Shown here: one piece after another, positions 8,661-17,908 of the stretch
Layout of the letters: each line of letters starts with the position of its first letter
Numbering within the stretch: the first letter of the stretch is position 1
From: Solibacillus faecavium
Lineage (GTDB): Bacteria; Bacillota; Bacilli; Bacillales_A; Planococcaceae
Length of the DNA stretch: 64,000 nt
Direction of reading: 5' to 3'
Assembly: GCF_014836905.1 (NCBI RefSeq)
Contig: NZ_JACSPZ010000009.1
Location: 1 to 64,000 of the forward strand
Notes under the pieces: generated by a model
Seen by the model: only the letters and a program-made list of their open reading frames with translations
Databases searched by the model: none
Told to the model about the DNA's origin: nothing
Made by a program: the position numbers and the translations under genes

Positions 8661-9293
8661 TTATAATTTTTCTTCAAATACAGCCTCTGTCTTCTCCCTT
8701 ACTTCCTCTATTGTCACATCTTCTTGAAGCTCAACTAGTTGCATCTTGCCATCAGTAAAATCAAATACAGCTAAATCTGTAATTAGACGGTGAACAACAG
8801 CTTTACCGGTTAACGGTAATGTACATTCACGCTTTACTTTGGACTCGCCGTATTTATTTGTATGCTCCATAATGACGATTACTTTTTTGGCGCCAACTAC
8901 TAAATCCATCGCGCCCCCCATTCCCTTTACGACTTTTCCGGGGATCATCCAATTCGCTAGATCCCCCTGCTCCGACACTTCCATTCCACCAAGGATCGCC
9001 AAATCAATATGCCCGCCTCGTATCATCGCAAAGCTTTCTGCACTATCGAAGAATGCTGCTCCAGCCCTTGCTGTTACCGTTTCCTTCCCAGCATTAATTA
9101 AATCGGCATCGATTTCCTCTTCCGTTGGATATGGTCCAATGCCAAGAAGCCCATTTTCAGATTGAAGCATTACATTAAACTGTGGAGGGATTTCATTCGC
9201 AATGAGTGTTGGCATACCGATGCCTAAATTGACGTACATACCATCTTCAATTTCCTTTACAGCACGGCGAATAATCTTTAAGCGTGCTTCCAT
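8661..9293 (-). CDS. scoB: 3-oxoacid CoA-transferase subunit B
   Basis: A 210-residue beta subunit of a succinyl-CoA:3-ketoacid-type CoA-transferase, which moves CoA between an acyl-CoA and a 3-oxoacid. The catalytic glutamate lies in the SENG motif (Glu46), and GIGMPTL and [14 protein letters not shown] match the family. It overlaps scoA by one base (TAATG, stop and start sharing an A), typical of translational coupling, and both subunits are needed. The length is normal. The operon probably serves ketone-body or short-chain acid metabolism; the exact acid is not deducible. Confidence 0.93.
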   Translation of the reverse strand: MEARLKIIRRAVKEIEDGMYVNLGIGMPTLIANEIPPQFNVMLQSENGLLGIGPYPTEEEIDADLINAGKETVTARAGAAFFDSAESFAMIRGGHIDLAILGGMEVSEQGDLANWMIPGKVVKGMGGAMDLVVGAKKVIVIMEHTNKYGESKVKRECTLPLTGKAVVHRLITDLAVFDFTDGKMQLVELQEDVTIEEVREKTEAVFEEKL

Positions 9294-9994
9294 TATGATT
9301 CCCCCTTTACAATGCGGCGTTCTATTCGTTTTTCAAAAGTTTCACTGTGCACAATATGCTGCACGTAAATGCCTGGTAAATGAATTTCATCAGGATCAAG
9401 CTCGCCAACTTCTACAAGCTCCTCCACTTCCACTATCGTAACTTTTCCGGCTGTTGCACAGAGCGGGTTGAAGTTGCGTGAAGTTTTACGAAATACTAAA
9501 TTCCCAGAGCGATCGGCTTTCCATGCTTTCACAAGTGCAAAGTCTCCTGTAATCGCTCGCTCGAGTAAATACATTTTACCATCAAATTCTTTTGTATCTT
9601 TTCCTTCCGCAATCGGCGTTCCAACACCTGTTGCAGTATAAAATGCCGGAATGCCTGCACCACCTGCCCGGATACGTTCAGCCAGGGTTCCTTGTGGTGT
9701 TAGCTCTACTTCAAGCTCACCATTTAAATATTGCTGTTCGAATGTTTTATTTTCTCCTACATATGAAGCAATGATTTTCGTAATCTGCTTGTCTTGTAAC
9801 AGGATGCCAAGCCCAAAATCATCGACACCGCAATTATTACTGACAACCGTTAAATTCTTTGTCCCTTTATTCTTCAATGCTTGGATTAAATTTTCTGGGA
9901 TACCACATAAACCGAAGCCACCCACCAATAAAACAGCCCCATCTTCTATATGTTGTATCGCCTGTTGTACAGAAGCTACTACTTTATTCATCAT
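9293..9994 (-). CDS. scoA: 3-oxoacid CoA-transferase subunit A
   Basis: A 233-residue alpha subunit of the same CoA-transferase. The glycine-rich [12 protein letters not shown] (about 24-35) is the family's CoA-binding loop, followed by [11 protein letters not shown]. Two adjacent ATG codons (9994, 9991) follow an AAGGGG site; the spacing fits either. First gene of the scoAB pair, with no recognised regulator beside it. Confidence 0.93.
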   Translation of the reverse strand: MMNKVVASVQQAIQHIEDGAVLLVGGFGLCGIPENLIQALKNKGTKNLTVVSNNCGVDDFGLGILLQDKQITKIIASYVGENKTFEQQYLNGELEVELTPQGTLAERIRAGGAGIPAFYTATGVGTPIAEGKDTKEFDGKMYLLERAITGDFALVKAWKADRSGNLVFRKTSRNFNPLCATAGKVTIVEVEELVEVGELDPDEIHLPGIYVQHIVHSETFEKRIERRIVKGES

Positions 9995-10078
9995 TCTCGT
10001 CCCCTTTCACATCCATACAAAATATTCTACAAAACTACAAATTTACCTCTAAAAGTCATAATTTACATTAACTAAATT

Positions 10079-10117
10079 AAAAAGGAGCCACAACTGCTTA
10101 CATGTCAGTTGGGCTCT
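10079..10117 (-). terminator. intrinsic terminator of YflT-like gene
   Basis: On the minus strand, a GAGCCCAACTG arm pairs with CAGTTGTGGCTC (one bulged T), with a 9-nt loop, followed by CCTTTTTAATTT. It lies just after the stop of the minus-strand gene. Confidence 0.7.
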
Positions 10118-10122
10118 CTCCG

Positions 10123-10752
10123 TTACTTTTTATGTGGTCCTTGATAAATACTTAGTTCTTTTGTGTGTGGGTCACGAACGTAGCGTTGGTTGTCCTGCAA
10201 AGGAATTGTATCTGGATCTTCTACTTCATCTCCACGTCCAAATTCTCCTGCTACTTCGCTATTCGGAGGCAAAGGTTCATATTTTTTCTTTTGCTCTTCA
10301 AACGGAATCGGTCTTTCCTCTTCAATATCCCAGCGAATTAAATTCGAAGGATTTGAGCGGTTCGTAATCCAATTATCTAGTGTATGTCCATCCCAACCCT
10401 CTTCATCAAATGGGTCACTGCCTGTTATGAGGACTTTACCCCCATCATTTATAATCTTTTCATATTCTAGACGTTCATTTTCCGGTAAGTTTAGGCGACG
10501 TAATTTTTCCTCGATCGGTGTTTCTTTCGTAAACATTGTTTTGAGTATACTACGAACGCCATTTGTTGTAATAAGTGAAATTTGCTGGTGACGAGCAATG
10601 GAATGGAACTCGTCCACATCTTTAGTTAATACGTAAACATGGGTTCTATCTATCTCCTCGCCCGGTTCGCCGCCACGTAATTCTTGGAGTTTCTCTAGCA
10701 ATTCCCCTTTAGTATAGGCGACATCAATCGACTGTTTTGGTTCATTAAACAT
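10123..10752 (-). CDS. YflT-domain general stress protein
   Basis: A 209-residue soluble acidic protein. The N-terminal ~100 residues (AYTKGELLEKLQELR..., HVYVLTKDVDEFHSIA, ITTNGVRSILKTMF) match the heat/general-stress YflT (17M-type) domain; the charged C-terminal half is low in hydrophobics and Pro-rich. ATG at 10758 would touch the GGAGGG site, so the ATG two codons later (10752, 7 nt spacing) is chosen. Family members in Bacillus are sigma-B regulated; no clear sigma-B promoter was identified here. Biochemical role unknown. Confidence 0.8.
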   Translation of the reverse strand: MFNEPKQSIDVAYTKGELLEKLQELRGGEPGEEIDRTHVYVLTKDVDEFHSIARHQQISLITTNGVRSILKTMFTKETPIEEKLRRLNLPENERLEYEKIINDGGKVLITGSDPFDEEGWDGHTLDNWITNRSNPSNLIRWDIEEERPIPFEEQKKKYEPLPPNSEVAGEFGRGDEVEDPDTIPLQDNQRYVRDPHTKELSIYQGPHKK

Positions 10753-10845
10753 TTGCATCCCTCCATTAATTCTTCTTACTGCCCTTTTCCCCTTCTACAT
10801 TACACAAAACCTATTTTGAAATAGCAATCGCCTATAACAATGTAA

Positions 10846-10885
10846 AAAAAGAGCCGCCAGTATTATTTTTGGCGACTTCTTTTTC
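10846..10885 (-). terminator. intrinsic terminator of chemotaxis receptor gene
   Basis: On the minus strand, AAGTCGCCA and TGGCGGCTC arms form an imperfect stem, followed by T7. It directly follows the MCP stop codon. Confidence 0.75.
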
Positions 10886-10886
10886 A

Positions 10887-12860
10887 TTAAATTTTATATT
10901 CTTTTACGATTTGATTCAGCTGATCTGCGAGTTCGGCTAACTGTTCTGTTGTCTCTGCAACGTTATTCATCGTTGCACTCGTTTCAATAACCGTAGCAGT
11001 CGTTTCTTCCACACTTGCTGTTGTTTCCTCAGTAATAGCGGAAATTTCCTGCATAGATTGATTAATCTCTTGTCCTTTATTACTCATTGTTTGTAATTGC
11101 CCAAGGACTTGTTTTGTAAATGCATCCATTTGTAAAACAGATTGTTCAATTTCCTTAAAAGTATCAGCAGTATTTGAAAGCTGATCTGTACCCGTTTCGA
11201 TTGTCGTAAATCCTTGCTGTAGTGAGCTGCTTAACTCATTTGAACCATGTTGAATCGTTGTGACAATCGCGGAAATTTCTGTCACTGATTTTGCCACTTG
11301 TTCAGCAAGCTTCCGTACTTCCTCTGCTACAACGGCAAATCCTTTTCCATGTTCCCCAGCCCGCGCTGCTTCAATAGAGGCATTTAGTGCTAGTAAGTTC
11401 GTTTGATTAGCTACATCTTCAATTATATTTACAAAAGATGTGATTTTTCCAACACGCTCACCTAATTCCTCCATTTTATGAATTGCCGTATCCATAATGT
11501 TGTGGATTTCCTGCATTTGTCCATTGGAAGTTTGCATCATTTTTGTTCCTTCCGATGAAAGTAAAAGCACATTACCGGAAACTGATTCGAGCCTTGTCCC
11601 TTGTTCTGCCGTTTCCTTTAAATCGTTTGAAAACTTATTAACAGCCTCATAGACTTCGGTAATTTCATTTGTTTGCAATTCGATGCCACGTGATAATGTT
11701 TCCATTGTTTCAGCAATGGCCTGAGACCCTGTCGACACATCACTTGTTGACAGAGCGAGCATAGCACTTTTTGAATTTACACTGCTTGATGCTTTCGAAA
11801 CTTCACCAATCATTCTATGTAGATTTTCCTGCATTATTTTCATATCTGTCATTAGCTGGCCGATTTCATCTTGACGGTTATGCGCTTCCATTCGTTGTGT
11901 TAAATCACCTTCACTTAATACATGCAGAAGTTTAGATGTATGTATGATGGGCTTTGTTAATGTGCGACTGTAAGTTAGCGCAACGGCTATTGCTAGTATA
12001 ATAGTGATAATTAAGATGACGGCACCACCATTTATCATCGAGAACATAGCAGATTGCGTCTTTCCAATATTTTGGGTTAAATGGATGCCTCCGATAACAG
12101 TAGTTGCTGTAGGATCTTGCAAAGGTAAAAAGCTCTCAATCACTTTTTTATCTTGATTTTTTAATTGGCTTGCTTCTCCATTTAAAATAGCAGAAATTGC
12201 ATTTCCTGTTAGTTTACTCCCGATATTTTCCTTTTCAGATGCTTCAAAAATCTCTCCATTTGCATCTATCAGCTGCAGCTTTGCATTTGGAAATAAGCTT
12301 TGAACACTTGTCACAAATTCATTTCCAACCCCAATTTGTAATGTACCGATTGTTCGTCCATTCCATTCAATTGGTGCAAAGGCTCTAACTGCCAAACCGC
12401 TTGTACCATATTCAAACCCACTATACGTATTTCCTTGCAGAGCACCTTGAATAGCGACAATTTCGGATTTATCATCTCCGTAAGCAGATGGATTATGACC
12501 TCTTACATGCACTGCTCCCTTTTCATCACCAATTTCAAAAATGGCTAGCTTATGCTGTGCACTAAGTTTATTAAATAACGCTTCACCACCGGATTTTATT
12601 AAGGTGCGGTCTTCCTCTAAAAGTAGTTGCTGTATTTCCGGATCTTTCGCATAGAGCTCAACTAAATATTGTAAATCAGATGCAGTCTGTTCAAAATACT
12701 TCGTTACAGAATGTTCCATTTCATTTTGTTGAGAATATTGCACTTCTTCAAAACTATTAAATGCTGCAAAGTAATTGTAACTAACTGTAGCAAAAACGGG
12801 GATAATGCCAACTAATAAAAATATTAATATTAGTCGCGTTTTTAAACTTTTATAGCGCAT
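10887..12860 (-). CDS. methyl-accepting chemotaxis protein
   Basis: A 657-residue transmembrane chemoreceptor. A first TM segment ([20 protein letters not shown], about 10-32) is followed by a ~230-residue extracellular Cache-like sensor, a second TM (about 275-298), a HAMP linker, and a long coiled-coil signalling domain with the MCP hairpin tip ([31 protein letters not shown]). It signals to CheA/CheW; Q/E-rich helices carry likely methylation sites. AAGGAG lies 5 nt before ATG. The ligand is unknown. A weak sigma-D-like promoter lies upstream (12922-12947). No other chemotaxis gene is nearby, as is common for orphan receptors. Confidence 0.93.
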   Translation of the reverse strand: MRYKSLKTRLILIFLLVGIIPVFATVSYNYFAAFNSFEEVQYSQQNEMEHSVTKYFEQTASDLQYLVELYAKDPEIQQLLLEEDRTLIKSGGEALFNKLSAQHKLAIFEIGDEKGAVHVRGHNPSAYGDDKSEIVAIQGALQGNTYSGFEYGTSGLAVRAFAPIEWNGRTIGTLQIGVGNEFVTSVQSLFPNAKLQLIDANGEIFEASEKENIGSKLTGNAISAILNGEASQLKNQDKKVIESFLPLQDPTATTVIGGIHLTQNIGKTQSAMFSMINGGAVILIITIILAIAVALTYSRTLTKPIIHTSKLLHVLSEGDLTQRMEAHNRQDEIGQLMTDMKIMQENLHRMIGEVSKASSSVNSKSAMLALSTSDVSTGSQAIAETMETLSRGIELQTNEITEVYEAVNKFSNDLKETAEQGTRLESVSGNVLLLSSEGTKMMQTSNGQMQEIHNIMDTAIHKMEELGERVGKITSFVNIIEDVANQTNLLALNASIEAARAGEHGKGFAVVAEEVRKLAEQVAKSVTEISAIVTTIQHGSNELSSSLQQGFTTIETGTDQLSNTADTFKEIEQSVLQMDAFTKQVLGQLQTMSNKGQEINQSMQEISAITEETTASVEETTATVIETSATMNNVAETTEQLAELADQLNQIVKEYKI

Positions 12861-12921
12861 AGTTGCTCCTTCTTAAACACCTGTTTATTTTTTCCTCATA
12901 TAATTGAATTTTATTATGTAT

Positions 12922-12947
12922 TTATCTCGATTTCAAACTAATTTTTA
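12922..12947 (-). promoter_or_regulatory. possible sigma-D-type promoter for MCP
   Basis: Minus strand: TAAA (12944-12947), 14 nt, then CGAGATAA (12922-12929), resembling the motility sigma-D consensus TAAA-N14-16-GCCGATAA at five of eight -10 positions. Placement 60-90 nt upstream of a chemoreceptor fits, but the match is weak. Confidence 0.35.
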
Positions 12948-13048
12948 TGTTTAAGAGAAAAAAGTTTTCAAAGCAAGGGATGCCCTGTTACAAACCCTGA
13001 AATAGGTGGAAATCACTCAAAATAATTGATGAAATCCCTTATTGAACA

Positions 13049-13086
13049 AAAAAATGCACGGGAAAATATTGATTTCCTCATGCATT
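13049..13086 (-). terminator. intrinsic terminator of nitroreductase gene
   Basis: An imperfect hairpin with arms AATGCA...GGAAA and TTTCC...TGCATT. The minus-strand side continues into TTTTTTTGTTC. It lies 10 nt after the nitroreductase stop. Confidence 0.75.
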
Positions 13087-13095
13087 CTCATACGA

Positions 13096-13659
13096 TTAAA
13101 TTTCGAACTCTGTCACAAAATCCGTAAGCTCTTTACGCACTCTTGCTTTTGGCAGTTCATCAAAATAGCCGAACTGGAACATTGAAATTACTCGTTCATG
13201 TGGTTGAGCTTTTAATGCTTCACGGAATTTCGGATTATCTAAGAATCCAGGTGTTTTCCAGCATGTACCGATGCCTTTTTCCCATGCTAGCAGCTGTACG
13301 TTTTGTAAATAGCAAGAAGCCGCGGCGTAATCTTCCAGGCGTTCTTTTTGACGAACATCCTCCGTCACTAATACAAATGCGTAAGCACCTGCTAATGTGA
13401 ACTTTTTCATTTGAGTAGCAAGAGCCTCTTCTGAAAGTTCTTCCCATTTTGGGATAGCTAGATTTTTTAGTAATTCATGTACTTTTGGAAGTTGCTCGCC
13501 CGCGCCTACTACTATACGCCAAGGCTGACGGTTGCCGTGATTTGGTGCCCATTTTGCTTCATCTAAAATCCCCAACACTGCTTCCTTTTCAACTTGCTGT
13601 CCGTTAAATAGTTTAATTGATCGACGTTGTAATACTGCATCTCTTACTGATAATGTCAT
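13096..13659 (-). CDS. nitroreductase family protein (YdjA-like)
   Basis: A 187-residue FMN-dependent oxidoreductase of the small nitroreductase family. The N-terminal RRSIKLF and NHGNRQPWRIVV segments are the FMN phosphate/ring contact region, and WEKGIGTCWKT matches the second flavin-contact motif. It reduces nitro or quinone compounds with NAD(P)H; the physiological substrate is unknown. A TTG at 13665 is in frame, but AGAAGGGGG is 8 nt from the ATG at 13659, so that start is preferred. Monocistronic between terminators. Confidence 0.88.
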   Translation of the reverse strand: MTLSVRDAVLQRRSIKLFNGQQVEKEAVLGILDEAKWAPNHGNRQPWRIVVGAGEQLPKVHELLKNLAIPKWEELSEEALATQMKKFTLAGAYAFVLVTEDVRQKERLEDYAAASCYLQNVQLLAWEKGIGTCWKTPGFLDNPKFREALKAQPHERVISMFQFGYFDELPKARVRKELTDFVTEFEI

Positions 13660-13734
13660 CGACAAAACCCCCTTCTGTTACTAATACTACCTTATCATGA
13701 AATTTCAACATTTAACATATGTTAGAAGGTTGCT

Positions 13735-14238
13735 TTACAACGTAAACTCATCCTCAATATGAAAGAAATAGTAAGTCATTTGTGGTGTATAGGCTGTGGA
13801 ATCCTCATAAGAATATTCCCGATCGGCACTGTTTGACGTATGGGCATTTACATATGGAATCCCCCCCTCAATTCTAGTTATAATTGTACTATGATCAATT
13901 CTTCCATCCCCCTGGAAATCATAAAAAATGACATCCCCTAGCTCTAACTGTTCAACTGAATTTACTCTTGTTGCCCGGAGTCCACGCTTTGACGTTTCCA
14001 AATACCAACGTAGTGAATGGGCAACAGACCAGCTATAGCTCCAGCGCTCATTTAAACCAATCATCCACCAGCCTTCCCCACGATTCGGTGCCCCGCGCAT
14101 TGGCGCACCTCCAGCATATAAACATTGTGAAATAAAATTTGTACAGTCATCCTGAAATCTAGGAAACTCAGGATTAAAGCTATCCCACCATTTATTGGCA
14201 TAGGCCACTGCAGCCTTTCGATTATAGTATGAAACCAA
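13735..14238 (-). CDS. amidase-like domain protein (PF12671 type)
   Basis: A 167-residue protein matching the putative amidase domain of Bacillus cell-wall-associated proteins: YNRKAAVAYANKWWDSFNPEF, then DDCTNFISQCLYAGG, WSYSWSVAHSL, ELGDVIFYDF and DHSTIITRI. Cys in DDCTNF and His in DHST are the probable catalytic pair of a papain-like/NlpC-like fold. The start is TTG at 14238 with AAGGAG 7 nt upstream; no ATG competes. It has no signal peptide, so the domain may act inside the cell or spore rather than on exported wall. Function of the family is not established. Confidence 0.82.
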   Translation of the reverse strand: MVSYYNRKAAVAYANKWWDSFNPEFPRFQDDCTNFISQCLYAGGAPMRGAPNRGEGWWMIGLNERWSYSWSVAHSLRWYLETSKRGLRATRVNSVEQLELGDVIFYDFQGDGRIDHSTIITRIEGGIPYVNAHTSNSADREYSYEDSTAYTPQMTYYFFHIEDEFTL

Positions 14239-14399
14239 CTTTTTTCTCCTTTTTTCACAACCTATGTCGAATTTCTCCTTTTTATGTACTTTATATGAAT
14301 GTAGAGTGAAAATACCCTGTTTTTGTAATTGTTTGATACAATTATTTTAACTGCATTATATTCATTTAATTTTTAAAGATAGTTAAAGGGGGAATTTAG

Positions 14400-15422
14400 A
14401 TGAGGCAACACGCAGAAAGGGAAATCGTCCTTCCAACGGTTCTATGCGATAAAAAAGGGAATCTGAATCCGGAGGCAATCGGCTATGCACGAACACCAAT
14501 TATCGATTGCAATCTATCCGGTCATTTTATGCGCAAGAAAAAATGGAATTATTGGTGTGTCTTTGGCGAGGAAATTTTGTTTTCCGCTACGATCAGTCAC
14601 TTAGATTATGCTGCGGTGTGCTTCGTCTATTTTCTCGAGTATGAAACACAGCGCTATTTCGAAAAAACAATTTTAATTCCACTTGGGGCAAATGTAAAAA
14701 TGCCTGAAAAAGTGTTGGAAACCATCCAATATAAAAATAGCGAAGTATCGATTGAAATGACGTACTTCAACAATGAAACTCATTTAACGGTCAATGCGCC
14801 AGATTTTGATGGAGACCCACTACATGCAGAGCTGAAGATTGAGCATCCAAAAAATGATGAGTCCCTTAATGTAGTCATTCCATGGAATCGCAAAACATTT
14901 CAATTTACAGCAAAACATCATACGTTACCGGCTACTGGTGTTGTACATATTGGTAATCGCCACTTTAACTTTACTCCTGAAGAAAGCTTTGCGGTGCTGG
15001 ATTATGGACGTGGGATATGGCCTCGTGAAGCAACATGGAATTGGGGAATGGCCTCACAGCGCGTAAGAGGTCAACGAATTGGCTTAAACTTTGGCGGGAA
15101 GTGGACAGACGGTACGGGCATGACGGAAAATGCTGTTTTTGTCGATGGAAAGATGACAAAAATACATGAAGATGTATTATTTCACTATGACCGTACCGAT
15201 TTTATGAAGCCATGGACTGTAAAATCAAAATTCAGCGGGCAGGTCAATTTAATGTTTACACCATTTTTTGAACGAGTAGCCGAAACTAATGCGAAGGTCA
15301 TCGTTTCCTCTGTCCACCAAATGGTAGGCTATTATGATGGATTTATTCAGCTCGAAGACGGCACAACTTTACAAATTCAGCAAATGCTTGGCTGTATTGA
15401 AGAACATGTGGCGAAGTGGTGA
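14400..15422 (+). CDS. DUF2804 family protein
   Basis: A 340-residue soluble protein matching DUF2804 over its length, with family blocks GNLNPEAIGYARTPI, NYWCVFGEE, LDYGRGIWPREATWNWG and GQRIGLNFGGKWTDGTGMTENAVFVDG. The fold looks all-beta, lipocalin/AttH-like. No activity is known for the family. AAAGGGGG lies 6-7 nt before ATG. It ends just before a copy of the dispersed structured repeat, which may terminate it. Confidence 0.85.
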   Translation: MRQHAEREIVLPTVLCDKKGNLNPEAIGYARTPIIDCNLSGHFMRKKKWNYWCVFGEEILFSATISHLDYAAVCFVYFLEYETQRYFEKTILIPLGANVKMPEKVLETIQYKNSEVSIEMTYFNNETHLTVNAPDFDGDPLHAELKIEHPKNDESLNVVIPWNRKTFQFTAKHHTLPATGVVHIGNRHFNFTPEESFAVLDYGRGIWPREATWNWGMASQRVRGQRIGLNFGGKWTDGTGMTENAVFVDGKMTKIHEDVLFHYDRTDFMKPWTVKSKFSGQVNLMFTPFFERVAETNAKVIVSSVHQMVGYYDGFIQLEDGTTLQIQQMLGCIEEHVAKW

Positions 15423-15434
15423 AGATAAAGATAC

Positions 15435-15683
15435 GGGCCTGGGACATAAGTAGAAATTTTTTTGTATAAGGGAATTATCCTTATTAAGAAACTGATACTA
15501 TATGAATTGATTGGAGTGAAGGGGTGACTCCTGGGGGAACAGCACGACGCCTGAGACTACAGGCTCAGGCCGTGCCCCCGGAAAGCGTCCCCGGAACGGA
15601 AATCAATTTTGGTAGAAGTAGAAAAATATCCATTTTTTCTTTGGAAAAATGGATATTTTTCGTTTTGTCCCAGGCTCTTTTTT
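15435..15683 (+). repeat. dispersed structured intergenic repeat, copy 1
   Basis: A ~250-bp element between the convergent DUF2804 and membrane-protein genes. It starts GGGCCTGGGACATAAG and ends TTTTGTCCCAGGCTC plus T6, giving complementary ends. It carries a GC-rich core (15530-15600) that folds around GCCTGAG/CTCAGGC and a 16-bp AT hairpin (15622-15660). Copies 2 (28019-28265) and 3 (61821-62104) are the same element in the opposite orientation. No ORF is conserved. Confidence 0.85.
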
Positions 15684-15712
15684 ACTGACTGATTTCAAGT
15701 AAATTAAAAGCT

Positions 15713-16156
15713 TTAATTTATTTTATCGAGAGTATTAGTTATCTCCTCAATCAGTTCTTTATGAATGTATAGATCTCCTAAAATAAAGACAATTAGGATT
15801 AAAAGATATAAGCCCAAATATAATCTTGATTTTCCAGAAAATATTATAAAGAAGAAGCAGGATAAATAAAATGTCAGGAAGATTATAGTAACCATCCATA
15901 ATTGATATGCTTTGTTAATCGGTAATATAATCAATAATGCTTTAGTGGCATTAGAATTTTCTTGCACATTATATATCACATGATTGACTTCTTTATTTAG
16001 ATATCCTTCTTCAATTGTTAACACCGAATTTTCTTCATCAAAGTAATACGTATAGCCAGTCAAATTAAAGTCTGTTTTTTGTATAAAAATTAATAATATT
16101 GCTATTAAAAATATATAAACAACTACCGGTAATAGTCTTTTATTAAATTTAGAAAT
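15713..16156 (-). CDS. membrane protein of unknown function, non-canonical start
   Basis: Two hydrophobic segments (near 70-115 of the product) are evident from the conservative TTG start at 16063 (116 residues), but that TTG has no ribosome binding site. The frame stays open upstream and encodes a typical basic-then-hydrophobic N terminus (KRLLPVVVYIFLIAILLIF). It begins right after AGGAAGGG, which lies immediately past the stop of the hydrolase gene upstream. The best-placed start codon is then ATT at 16154-16156. The extension is inferred: either a rare AUU start or a gene that lost its ATG. Product: three-helix membrane protein, family not recognised. Confidence 0.5.
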   Translation of the reverse strand: MSKFNKRLLPVVVYIFLIAILLIFIQKTDFNLTGYTYYFDEENSVLTIEEGYLNKEVNHVIYNVQENSNATKALLIILPINKAYQLWMVTIIFLTFYLSCFFFIIFSGKSRLYLGLYLLILIVFILGDLYIHKELIEEITNTLDKIN

Positions 16157-16170
16157 AGCTATCCCTTCCT

Positions 16171-16971
16171 TTATAAATTGGACTGAATAAAAGAAATGAG
16201 CATGTCATTAAACTCCTCGAAGTTGTCATAATTTGCATTATGAGAAGCATTTGAGATAATTTTCATTGGATATCCCGTCTTTTCTGCCCAGCTATTATTA
16301 TATTTTCTAACATAGCCGGTATTGTCGTATTCACCATAAGTAATGAGTACAGGACATTTAAACTGAACTTCATCTTCTATCTTCAGAAATTCACCATAAA
16401 CCGCACTCGCTGCTTTTAACATATCTTTTTTCCCTAAAATACTTAATGTTTTGTACATATTCCCTCTTGCTTCTTCAGTTAGCGAACTTGCTTTTGCGCT
16501 TGCTTTACAGTAGTAGCTATAAGGGTACAGCTTTGCAATGGTCGAATAGTGTTTAATCCAAAACAGTTCCGACTTTTTATAATAAACTTTACCAAAAGGT
16601 GTTGTGCCTATTCCTATGAACCCTATTACTTTATCTGCATATTCCTGAACGAAGGATTGTGCAATAAAACCTCCTGCTGACTGCCCCACTAAAATTATTT
16701 TTTCTATATTCTCCTGATTAAGTATAGATAACAGTTCTTTATTTACATTTGCGTAGGTGAATTTATCGTAGGGCCTCGATTTTCCATGCAAAGGGAAATC
16801 CCAAGTGATCAGTTTATATTCATCAGCCAAATACTCAACTTGTTTATCAAAAAGAGTGTGATCTGCTGTTAACCCATGGCAAAAGACAATAGCATATCTC
16901 TGATGGGGAATCATCTCATTCGTCCAGTAATAGACGGTTCCCCTAGAGGATTGGATAGATTTCTCAATCAT
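16171..16971 (-). CDS. alpha/beta hydrolase
   Basis: A 266-residue serine hydrolase of the alpha/beta fold. The nucleophile elbow is GQSAGG (Ser98), the acid is Asp216 in GEYDNTG, and the base is His244 in ASHNAN; the oxyanion region is FCHGLTAD (about 30-37). All three catalytic residues are present. GGAGGG lies 7 nt before ATG. Its stop is followed within 5 nt by the ribosome binding site of the membrane-protein gene, so the two probably form an operon. The ester or amide substrate is not predictable. Confidence 0.88.
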   Translation of the reverse strand: MIEKSIQSSRGTVYYWTNEMIPHQRYAIVFCHGLTADHTLFDKQVEYLADEYKLITWDFPLHGKSRPYDKFTYANVNKELLSILNQENIEKIILVGQSAGGFIAQSFVQEYADKVIGFIGIGTTPFGKVYYKKSELFWIKHYSTIAKLYPYSYYCKASAKASSLTEEARGNMYKTLSILGKKDMLKAASAVYGEFLKIEDEVQFKCPVLITYGEYDNTGYVRKYNNSWAEKTGYPMKIISNASHNANYDNFEEFNDMLISFIQSNL

Positions 16972-17017
16972 TAAATATCCCTCCTGATTAGAAACTTAGT
17001 GAATTTATTACAAAAGG

Positions 17018-17332
17018 CTACCCTTTTCCATCCCTTCCATCAATTTTTTCTACTTGTGAAGTCCAAATTCTATAAATATATTTACCGTTTTCTTCTACTT
17101 TATCTTTATGCACTATAAGCTGTAGATTTAAATGATCTGCCCATTGCGGAAGCAGTTCGGTTAAAAAATCAATTACTTTTTCATCAGGCGTTGCATAACC
17201 AACATTTTGTTCTCTAAATAAATAAAGCGAAATATCCGTATACAAGGAGTGTGTCCATTCATACACTTCCATCTCAGAATCAAAAATCCTCTTATCTTCT
17301 GAATATTGCCCATTCACCCACTGAATTTCCAT
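17018..17332 (-). CDS. hypothetical protein
   Basis: A 104-residue acidic protein without a signal peptide or membrane segment and not recognised as a known family. AAGGAGG stands 9 nt before ATG. It lies upstream of the hydrolase gene on the same strand with a 46-nt gap and no obvious terminator, so it may share its transcript. Confidence 0.6.
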   Translation of the reverse strand: MEIQWVNGQYSEDKRIFDSEMEVYEWTHSLYTDISLYLFREQNVGYATPDEKVIDFLTELLPQWADHLNLQLIVHKDKVEENGKYIYRIWTSQVEKIDGRDGKG

Positions 17333-17528
17333 AAAATCATGCCTCCTTAAATTTTAAATACTACTAAAAAAACTATACCCACTCTTGAAGTAATCCGAAA
17401 ATTCGTTAAGAGTACTGTTTACATCTCCTAGGGTTGTAATGTTATAGCTTCTATCAAAAAAGATGATTTAATTATATTTTTAAGGCATTTCAGGTAAAAT
17501 TAAACTATTATTTTTTTTGGAGGGCACT

Positions 17529-17882
17529 ATGAACACTAAGCAGCTAAATGAAAAATTTCATTCGAAAAGAGCACTTGTTGGTACAGCCAACCATTGTATA
17601 TGTGGTGATTGTGTTTTATACACGGAGCAAATTATGTTTAATATTGAACTTATCGAGTTTTTACATAGTAAAGGTCTTGATCCACGTAAAGCGGATGAAG
17701 TCTGGGCCTACCTTGAAAAAGATGAGTATAAGTATTACACCGTTGATTTTTTCCAAGTGTATGCAGATAAAGAAGAGTCACATACTTTCAGCAATGCAAA
17801 AATTACAATTCAGCACAATATTTATGCTGAGAAAGGCACACCTCGATACAGTTGTACAGTCGATGTCGTTTTTAAAATATAG
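17529..17882 (+). CDS. hypothetical protein with CxCxxC cluster
   Basis: A 117-residue soluble protein of no recognised family. Near the N terminus it has NHCICGDC, a clustered CxCxxC that could bind a metal or form disulfides, followed by alpha-helical then beta-rich sequence. An in-frame TTG at 17517 exists, but GGAGG is placed 5-6 nt before the ATG at 17529. It is divergent from the upstream hypothetical gene. Confidence 0.6.
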   Translation: MNTKQLNEKFHSKRALVGTANHCICGDCVLYTEQIMFNIELIEFLHSKGLDPRKADEVWAYLEKDEYKYYTVDFFQVYADKEESHTFSNAKITIQHNIYAEKGTPRYSCTVDVVFKI

Positions 17883-17908
17883 CGGTGAATTCCTCTCTTC
17901 TTTTGCTC

